64,000 nt of DNA from Nitratireductor sp. B36 (GTDB lineage Bacteria; Pseudomonadota; Alphaproteobacteria; Rhizobiales; Rhizobiaceae): contig NZ_JACKZY010000005.1 in the NCBI RefSeq assembly GCF_020833685.1, positions 124,001-188,000 of the forward strand, read 5' to 3'. Both the position numbers and the translations under genes were made by a program. Below are positions 35,576 to 43,876 of the stretch, one piece after another. Within the stretch, counting starts at the first letter, position 1. Each line of letters starts with the position of its first letter. The notes under the pieces are model-generated. The model worked only from the letters and a program-made list of their open reading frames with translations, was not told where the DNA came from and made no database searches.

Positions 35576-36511
35576 TCATTGCACGCTTTGCGGATCGGGT
35601 GCTGGCTGAACCGGAGTGACCGGCCTTGCCAGCGCCCGCTCACGGAACACGATGTAGAGCCCCGCACCCATGGTGATGGCGATGCCGAGTGCGGCCAGCC
35701 CATTGGGCAGATCGCGGAAGATGAGCCAGCCAATGACCGTGGCGAACGGGATCTCCAGATACTGGATCGGCGCCACGGTGGCCGATGGCGCAAAGCGCAG
35801 CGACCACGTCATGAGAAGGTGGCCGAATGTGCCGAAGAAGCCGGAGGCGATAAGAAGCAGCATTTCCCGCATGTCGGGCTGCACCATGCGCAGTTGCGGC
35901 AGGTCGAACCCCAGGTTTAGCATGGCCAAGAAACCAAAGCCGATCATGGCATAGATGCCGCTCACCACCTGAAGCGCGATGGGGTCGGCATCGCGCGAGA
36001 TCTGGCGCGTCACCAGCATATAGCCGGAGAAGGCGACCGCCACGAGAAGCGGCAGAAGTGCTGGCGCACCGACGGTCAGGAAGCTCGGCTGCACAACGAG
36101 CATGGTGCCGACGAAGCCGACCGAACAGGCGGCAAGCCGCCTTGGCCCCACATCCTCGCCCAGAAAGAATTTTCCAAAAGCCAGCATGATGAAGGGCATG
36201 ACGAAGGCGATGGCCACGGCATCGGCCAGCGGCAGATAGCGCAGCGACATGAACATCGCGCCGATGCCGGCAATGTGGAGCGCCGTGCGCAGCACGGTGA
36301 GGCGCATGACGCGGGGAGAAAGAAGCAGCGACTTGCCGCTCCACCACACGACCGGCATAAGAAACACCACCTGCGCGGCAAAACGCACCACCAGCAGCTC
36401 GAACAGCGGAATGGTCTCGCCCAACAGTTTTGCGATCGAGTCGCCCAGAGGGGCGACCGCGCAGAACCCGATCATCAAGAGGATGCCGACAAGCGGCCGG
36501 TCGTTTGACAT
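35576..36511 (-). CDS. EamA/DMT-family transporter
   Basis: 311 residues and ten predicted membrane segments in two EamA repeats; MFMSLRYLPLADAVAIAFVM and APIQYLEIPFATVIGWLIF are family hallmarks at the ends of the repeats. DMT proteins export small metabolites such as amino acids or purine-related compounds. Its gene is convergent with the amidohydrolase gene (14 bases apart) and 96 bases from the following dehydrogenase stop; the substrate is unknown. Confidence 0.87.
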   Translation of the reverse strand: MSNDRPLVGILLMIGFCAVAPLGDSIAKLLGETIPLFELLVVRFAAQVVFLMPVVWWSGKSLLLSPRVMRLTVLRTALHIAGIGAMFMSLRYLPLADAVAIAFVMPFIMLAFGKFFLGEDVGPRRLAACSVGFVGTMLVVQPSFLTVGAPALLPLLVAVAFSGYMLVTRQISRDADPIALQVVSGIYAMIGFGFLAMLNLGFDLPQLRMVQPDMREMLLLIASGFFGTFGHLLMTWSLRFAPSATVAPIQYLEIPFATVIGWLIFRDLPNGLAALGIAITMGAGLYIVFRERALARPVTPVQPAPDPQSVQ

Positions 36512-36607
36512 TGCGCGACCCTATGGAGCGAAGCCGCGCCGCGCAATGTCACATGGCGGCGAAATGGTACGGCCAGCGAGGGAAATCCTGCGCTGGCCGA
36601 GCTGGCC

Positions 36608-37711
36608 TTATGCGGCCTGTGCCTTCGGGCCGGTCTCGGGCTGGTAGGTGCGACCGAAGCGGTTTGCCAGAAAATCCTCGAGCGCGATGTCTTCCTGCTG
36701 GACAAAGCCCTTGGACGGCAGGTTGCCGTTGGCGAGCAGGTCGAGCACGGTGCAGATGCCGGCGGCGGTGGTCTTCTGGATGGCGCTGCGGGCAGTTGGC
36801 CCGGCCGGGTCGGCAAACACGCTGTTGGCATAGCTTTCCTGCACCAGCCGGCCATTTTTCAGGCCGGTGATGGTGACGAAGATCACGACCACATCCTGCA
36901 TGGTGGTGGGCAGCGCGTGCTCGAAAATCTCTTTCAGAAGATCGCGGCGTTCGCTGAGGCGCAGATCGTTCAAGAGCATTTTCATGACCGAGGCATGACC
37001 CGGATAGCGGATCGTGCGGTAGTTGAGATTGCGCACACGACCCTTGAGCGATTCGCAGATGGAGCCGAGCCCGCCGGAGGTGTTGAAGGCCTCGTAGCGC
37101 ACGCCATCGAGCGAGAACTCCTCGTGCCCCTCAAGCGGCGCGACCTCCTTCATCTCGCCATCGACGATGGCCTCGCAAGGCTCGCAATATTCGTTGATGA
37201 CGCCTTCCGGCGACCAGGTGAGATTGTAGTTGAGCGCATTGGCCGGAAACTGCGGCAGCGCGCCGACCCGCATGCGCACATCGCGCAGCGTGTCGAAACG
37301 CTTGGCCAGCGAATTGGCGGCGATGGTGATGAAGCCCGGTGCCAGCCCGCATTGCGGGATGAAGGCCCTCTCGGCGGAAGCAGCGATTTCCTTCACGCGG
37401 CGCGTGCTTTTCACGTCCTCGGTGAGGTCGAGATAGTGAACGCCCGCTTCGGCAGCCGCCTCGGCGATGGGCACCGTGAGGTGATAGGGCGCGGCGTTGA
37501 GCAGGGCGAACTTGCCCTTGAGCACGGCGGCAAGGGCCTTCGTGTCGGAGAGGTCGACTTCCACGCCGGAGATCTGCGGGTGAGAGGGCAGGACCGCAAG
37601 CTGCTCAGCCGACCGGTCGGCGACCGTGACCGTGTAATCGCCCGAGGCGACCAGCATGTCTGCGATGGCGGATCCAATGCGCCCGGCTCCCGTGACAACG
37701 ATTTCTTTCAT
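36608..37711 (-). CDS. Saccharopine dehydrogenase-like protein
   Basis: 367 residues. The Rossmann start VVTGAGRIGSAIADMLV, the YHLTVPIAEAAAEAGVHYLD segment and CGLAPGFITIAANSLAKRFD place it in the saccharopine dehydrogenase/homospermidine-synthase-like family. In related bacteria such enzymes act in lysine catabolism or form secondary amines by reductive condensation. The divergent Lrp regulator fits an amino-acid-responsive role. Which substrate is used cannot be decided from sequence. Confidence 0.82.
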   Translation of the reverse strand: MKEIVVTGAGRIGSAIADMLVASGDYTVTVADRSAEQLAVLPSHPQISGVEVDLSDTKALAAVLKGKFALLNAAPYHLTVPIAEAAAEAGVHYLDLTEDVKSTRRVKEIAASAERAFIPQCGLAPGFITIAANSLAKRFDTLRDVRMRVGALPQFPANALNYNLTWSPEGVINEYCEPCEAIVDGEMKEVAPLEGHEEFSLDGVRYEAFNTSGGLGSICESLKGRVRNLNYRTIRYPGHASVMKMLLNDLRLSERRDLLKEIFEHALPTTMQDVVVIFVTITGLKNGRLVQESYANSVFADPAGPTARSAIQKTTAAGICTVLDLLANGNLPSKGFVQQEDIALEDFLANRFGRTYQPETGPKAQAA

Positions 37712-37731
37712 CCCGCTCCCTTTCGAATTTG

Positions 37732-37774
37732 TCTGGCGATTGTATCTGGCGATTCTGCCTGGATGTTTGTCCAG
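37732..37774. promoter_or_regulatory. Direct and inverted repeats in the Lrp / saccharopine-dehydrogenase control region
   Basis: Direct repeat TCTGGCGATT at 37732-37741 and 37745-37754 (13-base period), followed by a dyad CTGGA (37759-37763), 6 bases, TCCAG (37770-37774). Clustered near-repeats suit cooperative binding by an Lrp-family octamer. Candidate operator region. Confidence 0.45.
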
Positions 37775-37861
37775 TCTGGCTTTGATCGACGTTGAATCGA
37801 AGTATCATTCCGGGTAATTTCACTCACGATTTTATGCATATCGACGAATGGAATTAGCAAT

Positions 37862-38293
37862 ATGACGAAAACGGACGCAGACCGGTCGGTGATTGCGCTG
37901 TTGCGTGAGAATGCGCGCATGCCGGTGTCGGAGATTGCCCGGCGGCTGGGTGTCTCGCGCTCCACCGCGCAGAGCAGGCTGGAGCGGCTTGAGCGCAGCG
38001 GAACGATTGCCGGCTATATGGTGCGGCTTTCGGGGGAATATGATGCAGCACAAATCCGCGCGCATCTTCTCGTGACGGTGTCGCCAAAGCTTTCCGGCGA
38101 CGTGATTACGGCGATGGAGAAGATGCCCGCCGTGCGCACGGTTCACTCGGTGAGCGGGTCGTTCGACATGATCATCATCGTCGAAGCGCCTTCGGTGGCC
38201 GAGCTCGACGCGGTGATCGACACGATCGGCGCGCTGAAGGGCGTTGACCGGACGATGAGCTCGATCATCCTGTCGACGAGAATCGACCGTTAG
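37862..38293 (+). CDS. Lrp/AsnC-family regulator
   Basis: 143 residues. The helix-turn-helix is ADRSVIALLRENARMPVSEI, then ARRLGVSRSTAQSRLERLER, and the RAM effector domain carries VRTVHSVSGSFDMIIIVEAP. It is divergent from the saccharopine-dehydrogenase-like gene (150 bases between starts) and probably controls it in response to lysine or another amino acid. Repeats begin immediately after its stop. Confidence 0.87.
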   Translation: MTKTDADRSVIALLRENARMPVSEIARRLGVSRSTAQSRLERLERSGTIAGYMVRLSGEYDAAQIRAHLLVTVSPKLSGDVITAMEKMPAVRTVHSVSGSFDMIIIVEAPSVAELDAVIDTIGALKGVDRTMSSIILSTRIDR

Positions 38294-38395
38294 AGCAATT
38301 CCAGGAAAAGTGGGAACCGGTTTTCCGTCCGGAATTGCTGAAAAACAATAAGTTAGAGCGTTTTCGCGATTCAACGAAAAGCGGAAGCGCTCTAA
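38294..38395. repeat. Dispersed Rhizobiales-type repeat, two imperfect palindromes
   Basis: AGCAATTCC (38294-38302) pairs with GGAATTGCT (38331-38339) around GGAAAAGTGGGAACCGGTTT; TTAGAGCG (38353-38360) pairs with CGCTCTAA (38388-38395). This two-part design, with AAAAG and GGTTTTCC boxes, is familiar as a mobile or remnant intergenic element of the order. Recognition is from memory of the pattern, not a search. Confidence 0.7.
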
Positions 38396-38423
38396 GAGCT
38401 TCAGTGATCCGCTGACGCGAAAC

Positions 38424-38587
38424 CGTCATCCCGGAAGTCCGAAGGGCTATCCGGGACCCATTGGAAGAACGCCATGGAGCGCGGCCCGGCAGTGGTCCGG
38501 CTGGATGGATGCCGGTGGCGACTTCTGCGGAGATCGGCCTTGCCGCTCAATGGGTCCCGGCTCTCCCTCCGGTCGGCCGGGATGACG
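38424..38587. repeat. Nested inverted repeat abutting the permease gene
   Basis: Outer arms CGTCATCCCGG (38424-38434) and CCGGGATGACG (38577-38587); inner CGGGACCCATTG and CAATGGGTCCCG pair within it. It ends exactly at the base before the permease stop codon, so it could act as the 3' hairpin of that operon. Confidence 0.75.
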
Positions 38588-39403
38588 TCAAAGTTGCACT
38601 GCTACTCCACCGCCATCCGCGCCGCGCCTGCGGGCAATCTCGTAGGCGATGGCTCCGAACACGGTGATCGCGATCATGATGAGCGCCAGCGCATTGACGG
38701 CGGGCGTCAGGCCGGTGCGCACCTTGGTGGCGATGTAGACCGTGAGCGGCGTGTCGAAACCGCGCACGAAGAGCGTGGTGTTGTAGTTCTCGATGGATTG
38801 GAGAACGGCAAGGAAGCCGGCGGCGATGAGCGCCGGCTTCAGGAAGGGCAAAAGCACGCGGCGGAAGACCATGAATTTCGACGCGCCGAGGCCAAGGGCC
38901 GCCTCTTCCTGCGTAGGATCGAAACGCTGGAGGCGCGCCGTGATCATCAGCATCACATAGCAGATGATGAAGCTTGCCTGCGCCACCACGATCAGGAAAA
39001 CACCGCCCCCGACGCCAAGCTGCCGCCAGAGAACCAACGTGGCGATGCCGATGACCACGCCGGGCGTGAGCAGCGGCGACACCATGACCGCATACATGAA
39101 GCTGCGGGCGCGCGCATGCAGGCTGGTGAGAACGAGAGCCGCCGCAGTGCCGATGGGCAGGACGGTGATGACCACGAAGAAAGCGACGATGAAGGAGGTC
39201 CACAGCGACTGCCACATGCCGCTGTCGCTCCACAGCGCGTCGAACCATTGCAGCGTCGTGCCGCGCCATGGCGTCACGGTCGGGAAGCGGCTCGTGTTGA
39301 ACGTGGCGATGCCCATGATGGCGAGCGGCGCGAACAGGTAGAGAAAGAACGCCACCATGTAGAAGCCGAACAAGGCGCGGGCGATGCGGTCGGCGGCACT
39401 CAT
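38588..39403 (-). CDS. Polyamine-type ABC permease (PotC-like)
   Basis: 271 residues, six membrane segments. The PotC hallmarks are YLFAPLAIMGIATFNTSRFP and the W-x-G-T-T-L-Q-W-F motif (PWRGTTLQWFDALW), with the EAA loop EEAALGLGASKFMVFRRVLL. It is last in the minus-strand operon. A repeat precedes it at 39438-39566. Confidence 0.9.
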   Translation of the reverse strand: MSAADRIARALFGFYMVAFFLYLFAPLAIMGIATFNTSRFPTVTPWRGTTLQWFDALWSDSGMWQSLWTSFIVAFFVVITVLPIGTAAALVLTSLHARARSFMYAVMVSPLLTPGVVIGIATLVLWRQLGVGGGVFLIVVAQASFIICYVMLMITARLQRFDPTQEEAALGLGASKFMVFRRVLLPFLKPALIAAGFLAVLQSIENYNTTLFVRGFDTPLTVYIATKVRTGLTPAVNALALIMIAITVFGAIAYEIARRRGADGGGVAVQL

Positions 39404-39437
39404 GCACGACCCTCCGGGGCTGGCCGGAGAGGCCGGT

Positions 39438-39566
39438 GCTGCCCCTCACCTGCCTGCCGGCATCCTCTCCCCGTAAACGGGGCGAGGAAAGGCAATGGGC
39501 ATCTCGGCGCGTTGCCTTCTCCCCGTGCGCGGGGAGAAGGTGCCCGAAGGGCGGATGAGGGGCAGC
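39438..39566. repeat. Composite palindromic repeat between PotB- and PotC-like genes
   Basis: Perfect outer arms GCTGCCCCTCA (39438-39448) and TGAGGGGCAGC (39556-39566) enclose two hairpins with CTCCCCGT...ACGGGG and CTTCTCCCCG...CGGGGAGAAG. Same family as 9563-9673 and 41594-41706. Here it splits the two permease genes. Confidence 0.8.
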
Positions 39567-39593
39567 GCCCACGCTTGTAGATGGCCACGGCAC

Positions 39594-40475
39594 TCATTTC
39601 GCCACCTCCGTCAGGCTCACGCGGGCAATGCGCAGCGTGACGAGCACCACTGCAAGGCACAGAACCAGAAGCACCAGCGCATAAGCGGCACCGCGGTTCC
39701 AGTCGCCGCCCTCGAAGAACCAGTTGTAGATGATCTCGGTGAACCAGCGGCTGCCCGGCGCGCCGAGAAGGGCAGGCGCGACATAGCTGCCGGCGGCGAG
39801 CATGAAGGTGAAGACGCAGCCCGTGGCGATGCCCGCCTTGGCGTGCGGGATGACCACCCGCCAATGAATGCGCCAGGTGGAAGCGCCGAGATCGCGCGCG
39901 GCCTCGATCTGCGATTTGTCGAGCGATTCGATGGCGTTGTAGATCGGGAACAGCATGAACAGGATGTAGGCATAGGTCATGCCGGCCAGCACGCCGCCAT
40001 CGCCATACCAGCGCACCGGCTCGTCTATGATGCCGAGCGAAAGCAGGAAGGCATTCAGCGGGCCGCGAAACGCGAGCAGGATATACCAGGCGAGCGTGCG
40101 CAAGACCTCGTTGATCCAGAACGGAATGGTGAGTGCCAGAAGCACAACCGCCGTCTGGTTCACCGTCGCGTGCTGGGCAAGCCAGAACGCCATCGGATAA
40201 CACACCAGAAAGGTGATGAAAGCGACAAGCGCGCTCGCCCACACGGTCTTGAAGAAGATCGCGCGGTGAACGCCCTCATTGGCCAGATAGAGAATGTTGT
40301 CGAGTGAATAGACATCCTCCGGCCCGCCAAGCTGCGAGGGCGGCAGGTTGGGCCGCAGCGCGTAGTCGATCATCATCACATTGGGCGCGAGCACCATGCC
40401 GGCGAGCCACACGCCGACCAGCGCCAGAAACAGCGTGCCGAGGCCACCGCCGAAACGCCTGTAGAGCTCAGACAT
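39594..40475 (-). CDS. Polyamine-type ABC permease (PotB-like)
   Basis: 293 residues from ATG 40475. Six membrane segments; WINEVLRTLAWYILL and the EAA loop SQIEAARDLGASTWRIHWRV are PotB/PotH features. The frame is open to 40652 but only by overlapping the ATPase gene; ATG 40475 gives the normal eight-base overlap. Confidence 0.9.
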   Translation of the reverse strand: MSELYRRFGGGLGTLFLALVGVWLAGMVLAPNVMMIDYALRPNLPPSQLGGPEDVYSLDNILYLANEGVHRAIFFKTVWASALVAFITFLVCYPMAFWLAQHATVNQTAVVLLALTIPFWINEVLRTLAWYILLAFRGPLNAFLLSLGIIDEPVRWYGDGGVLAGMTYAYILFMLFPIYNAIESLDKSQIEAARDLGASTWRIHWRVVIPHAKAGIATGCVFTFMLAAGSYVAPALLGAPGSRWFTEIIYNWFFEGGDWNRGAAYALVLLVLCLAVVLVTLRIARVSLTEVAK

Positions 40476-41532
40476 CGGGCAGGACCACCGCGTTTGTGCT
40501 TTCAAAGCCGAAGCCGGATTTTTCGCCGATGGCGGGAGCGCTCGCAAGTTCGGTGCTGGCGATTGAAGCCACCAATGGCGTGCCGTCTTCGGCAACGCCG
40601 TGCGCCAGCGCAAAAGCGCCCTCGAAATCGATGCGCTCGATGGTGGCGGCAAGCCGGTTCGCCCCGCCCTTCGGTTTCAGCGCTTCGGGCCGCACATAAA
40701 GCTTTGCCGCCACACCGCCTGTAAGCCCGTCACCGGCGCGGCCGGTCAAGGTTCCATGGGCGGTTTCCACCGTGGCGATGCCGTTGTCGATGCCCTTCAC
40801 CGTGCAGGAGAGCGCATTTGTTTCGCCAACGAAGGTGGCGACGAAGGGCGTGGCCGGATTGTCGTAAAGCTCGCGCGGTGCGCCCACCTGCTGAACCACG
40901 CCGGCGCTCATCACCGCAACGCGGTCCGACATGGCGAGCGCCTCGGACTGGTCGTGCGTGATGTAGATGAAGGTGACGCCGGTGCGCTTTTGCAGGGCGC
41001 GAAGCTCTGCGCGCATGTGCTGGCGCAGCTTCAAATCGAGCGCCGATAAGGGCTCATCGAGCAGCAGCACCTGCGGCTCGACCGCGAGCGCGCGGGCAAT
41101 GGCAACGCGCTGGCGCTGGCCGCCGGAAAGTTCGCCGGGCATACGGTCGCCATAGCCTTCAAGCGCGATCAGCTTCAGGAGTTCGTCGGCCTTCTTGCGG
41201 CGCTCGGCCTTCGAGACGCCGCGCGCCTCCAGCCCGAAGGCGATGTTTTCCCACACGGGCATCAGGGGAAAGAGCGCAAGCGACTGAAAGATCATCGCCG
41301 TCGGGCGCTGGTTTGGCCCCAGCGGTGTCATGTCCTGCCCGCCGATCAGGATGCGGCCTTCGGTCGGGTTCAGGAAACCGGCAATGACGCGCAGGAGCGT
41401 GGTCTTGCCACAGCCGGATGGCCCGAGAATGGAGAAGAACTCCCCGCCTTCAACCGTGAAGGAGACATCGTCCACAGCGCGGGTGGTGCCGAATGTAACG
41501 CCGACATGATCGAGCTCTACGGAATGTGACAT
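40468..41532 (-). CDS. Polyamine-type ABC ATPase (PotA-like)
   Basis: 354 residues from ATG 41532. Walker A GPSGCGKTTLLRV, signature [16 protein letters not shown], Walker B VLLLDEPLSALDLKLR, switch YITHDQSEALAM. The C-terminal TOBE domain begins near ETNALSCTVKGI. The gene lies between binding-protein and permease genes, giving the order binding protein, ATPase, permease B, permease C. The upstream frame to 41655 runs into a repeat and is not used. Confidence 0.92.
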   Translation of the reverse strand: MSHSVELDHVGVTFGTTRAVDDVSFTVEGGEFFSILGPSGCGKTTLLRVIAGFLNPTEGRILIGGQDMTPLGPNQRPTAMIFQSLALFPLMPVWENIAFGLEARGVSKAERRKKADELLKLIALEGYGDRMPGELSGGQRQRVAIARALAVEPQVLLLDEPLSALDLKLRQHMRAELRALQKRTGVTFIYITHDQSEALAMSDRVAVMSAGVVQQVGAPRELYDNPATPFVATFVGETNALSCTVKGIDNGIATVETAHGTLTGRAGDGLTGGVAAKLYVRPEALKPKGGANRLAATIERIDFEGAFALAHGVAEDGTPLVASIASTELASAPAIGEKSGFGFESTNAVVLPDV

Positions 41533-41593
41533 GGTCCTCCCCCGGGATCCCCCGGTGTTTTGTGGGCTTTCGCAAGGATTGTCCGGCGGCGCC

Positions 41594-41706
41594 CGCCCCT
41601 CATCCGCCTGCCGGCACCTTCTCCGCGCAAGCGGGGAGAAGGAAGATGGCCGCAACGTCTATGCCCCCTCTCCCCGCGTGCGGGGAGAGGGTAAGGGTGA
41701 GGGGCG
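41594..41706. repeat. Composite palindromic repeat after the polyamine-type binding-protein gene
   Basis: Outer arms CGCCCCTCA (41594-41602) and TGAGGGGCG (41698-41706); inner hairpins CTTCTCCGCGC...GCGGGGAGAAG and CCCTCTCCCCGC...GCGGGGAGAGGG. It separates the binding protein from its ATPase, as at 9563-9673. Confidence 0.8.
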
Positions 41707-41731
41707 AGCGCCGTCAGTTCATCCAGTTTCC

Positions 41732-42856
41732 TCAGGCCGAGAGGAAACGGTCCTGATATTCGTTGCGCTTGGCGACGAACCAGCTTTCCTGGATCGGCCA
41801 CCACCACAGCTTGTCCAGCGCGTCGCCCGGATAGGCGGCGGCGAAGAATGCCTTGGCGTCGTCGGATGTCATGTCGGCGGCACCCACGGCGGTGGAGTTG
41901 ATCGAGGTCGCGTTGGTGTACATGGCGCCGGCTTCCGGCGTCAGGAACCAGTTGATGAAGGCATAGGCCTGGTCGAGGTTTTCCGCACCCTTCGGGATCG
42001 CCACGCCTTCCATCCACGCCAGCGCGCCTTCCTTCGGCGCGATGAAGCCGATGGGCAGGCCTTCCTTGGAAAGCGCTGCGGCGGTTGAATCCCAGGTCTG
42101 GCCGATGGCGCAGCCATTGACGCGGAAGGCACCCTGCGCCTCGTTCTCGTTGGACCAGAACTGCGCGATGTTGGCCTTGCGGGCAATCGCCTCCTCGAGA
42201 ATCACGTCGTAGATCTTGACCATGTTCTCTTCGGATTTGAAGGCATCGGTCATCGGCATGGGCAGCTTGCCCTCGCCTTCGAGCCAGAGGCCAAGGCCAA
42301 CGAGGCCCGAATGGCCGCGCACCGTGGCCTTGCTCTTCATTTCCGGCTTCCAGATGTCGCCATAGGATGCGGTGCCATATTCGAGCGGCGCCTGATCCTT
42401 GTCGAAGGAAACGGCTTCCGTGCCCCAGTCGGTGGGCACCTGATAGCGCTTGCCGTCGATCACCGCGCCAAGGTTTGCGGAATTCGTCCAGGCGCTCGGC
42501 AGGCAGTTGTCGACGTTAACCTTGCTCTCGTCGATGGGCTGCACGAGCTCGAACTCGACATAGTTGGGCACGCGGTCGACCGTCGGCCAGATGATGTCGA
42601 ACCCGCCCCCATTGTTGGCGCGGAGCTGGTTCAAGAGCTCGTCATTGGTGCCGTAGGGCGTGTAATTCGCCTTGATGCCGGTCTCTTTTTCGAAGGCGGC
42701 GAGCATCTCGTCGTTCAGATAGCCGGCCCAGGCGAAGATGTTCACCGAGCCGGAGGAGCCCTGCGCATAGCTGCGCGAAATGAACGGCGCGGCCAGCGAA
42801 AGGCCAGCCATCGAGGCAGCGCCCTTGATGAAGTTGCGGCGTTTGATCAATGTCAT
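41732..42856 (-). CDS. ABC solute-binding protein, spermidine/putrescine type (PotD-like)
   Basis: 374 residues. A twin-arginine leader is present (IKRRNFIKGAASMAGLSLAA), ending near SYA-QGSSGS. The mature part has VNIFAWAGYLNDEMLAAFEK and the FDIIWPTVDRVPNYVE region of PotD/PotF-like proteins. ATG 42856 is preferred over a GTG at 42865. The ligand may be a polyamine or a different amine or organic acid; many rhizobial PotD homologues are unassigned. No enzyme gene accompanies the importer. Confidence 0.87.
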   Translation of the reverse strand: MTLIKRRNFIKGAASMAGLSLAAPFISRSYAQGSSGSVNIFAWAGYLNDEMLAAFEKETGIKANYTPYGTNDELLNQLRANNGGGFDIIWPTVDRVPNYVEFELVQPIDESKVNVDNCLPSAWTNSANLGAVIDGKRYQVPTDWGTEAVSFDKDQAPLEYGTASYGDIWKPEMKSKATVRGHSGLVGLGLWLEGEGKLPMPMTDAFKSEENMVKIYDVILEEAIARKANIAQFWSNENEAQGAFRVNGCAIGQTWDSTAAALSKEGLPIGFIAPKEGALAWMEGVAIPKGAENLDQAYAFINWFLTPEAGAMYTNATSINSTAVGAADMTSDDAKAFFAAAYPGDALDKLWWWPIQESWFVAKRNEYQDRFLSA

Positions 42857-42969
42857 GGAAAGCACTCCCCTGATTTCTGCGTTGAGATCGCAGGCGTTAT
42901 TCCCGCTATGTTACAGCGCGATGACCGGGCGGCAACAAAAAACGTCGAAAACGTTGAGGATGCCAAAAA

Positions 42970-43734
42970 TCAGGAGATCGAGAGGCTCTCCGCGACCTCC
43001 TTTAGAGCCGCAAGCGCGGTTTCCACATCCGCGGCCTGCGTGTCTTCCAACTGTTCGAAATAGGGGCAGGTGAGCACCGCCATGGCATCGCCGGAGGGGC
43101 CGAAAACCGGCACGGAAATATCTCGAACCCCAACGAGCTGAAGACTGTCGCCGATACGGTATCCGCGTGTGCGCACATCGTCCAGAGAAGGCTCCATGGC
43201 CGTGAGATGGCGCACCCGGTCTGCACCGCCCCAGATGGCAAGCGTCTCGTTGCGCCGGTCCGGGCTCTGGAATGCAAGCAGGGTCTGGCCCGAACCTGTG
43301 TTGAGCAGATCGAGTTGGGCGCCCGGGCGCAGCCGAAACTCCCAGTTGGCGGGGCTGCTGGCCTGCGCCACGACGATGGCATAGCCGCGCTCCGGCGCCA
43401 CGAGATGCACCGACTGATGCGTCCTGCGCGCAAAGCCGTCCATCAGTGGCAAGGCACGGGCGGCAAGCCGACGCAGCGGCGGATGCTGGCTGCCGAGCAT
43501 GAACAGCTTCATCGTCAGCGCATAGCGATCACCCTCGATGGAGCGGCTCACATAGTCGCGCGCCACCAGGCGCTCGAGCATGCGGTAAATCTCGCTTGGG
43601 CCGCGGCCCATTTCCTTGACAATCTCGGCGCGGGTCAGTCCGTTGGGCTGGCGGGAAAGCAGTTCGAGAATATCGAGCCCCTTGTCCAGCGCAGGGGCGC
43701 GGTAGCGCTCTTCCGTGGTCTTCCTGCTGCTCAC
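42970..43734 (-). CDS. IclR-family regulator of the L-fucose operon
   Basis: 254 residues from GTG 43734, preceded by GGAGGGCGAG; the longer frame starts at a TTG with no Shine-Dalgarno. The winged helix is ALDKGLDILELLSRQPNGLT, then RAEIVKEMGRGPSEIYRMLE; the effector domain follows from about residue 90. It is divergent from the fucose genes and presumably responds to a pathway sugar or acid. Strong dyads lie in the shared control region. Confidence 0.87.
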   Translation of the reverse strand: MSSRKTTEERYRAPALDKGLDILELLSRQPNGLTRAEIVKEMGRGPSEIYRMLERLVARDYVSRSIEGDRYALTMKLFMLGSQHPPLRRLAARALPLMDGFARRTHQSVHLVAPERGYAIVVAQASSPANWEFRLRPGAQLDLLNTGSGQTLLAFQSPDRRNETLAIWGGADRVRHLTAMEPSLDDVRTRGYRIGDSLQLVGVRDISVPVFGPSGDAMAVLTCPYFEQLEDTQAADVETALAALKEVAESLSIS

Positions 43735-43805
43735 CTTCTCGCCCTCCGGTCCGGTGCATTGACGGGGAATCGTCTCTCTTGTCAACTTTGATATTGCAAT
43801 GATCT

Positions 43806-43831
43806 TTCATATATGAATAGACTATTCGTAT
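43806..43831. promoter_or_regulatory. IclR operator region before the fucose operon
   Basis: Two overlapping dyads: TTCATATATGAA (43806-43817, perfect) and ATATGAATAG-A-CTATTCGTAT (43811-43831, one mismatch). They lie 46-71 bases before the SDR ATG within AT-rich sequence, as expected for an IclR dimer or tetramer site. Confidence 0.6.
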
Positions 43832-43876
43832 ATAAACGATGATGGAGCTGTGGCTCAATAGGGAGGAGGTCATCGT

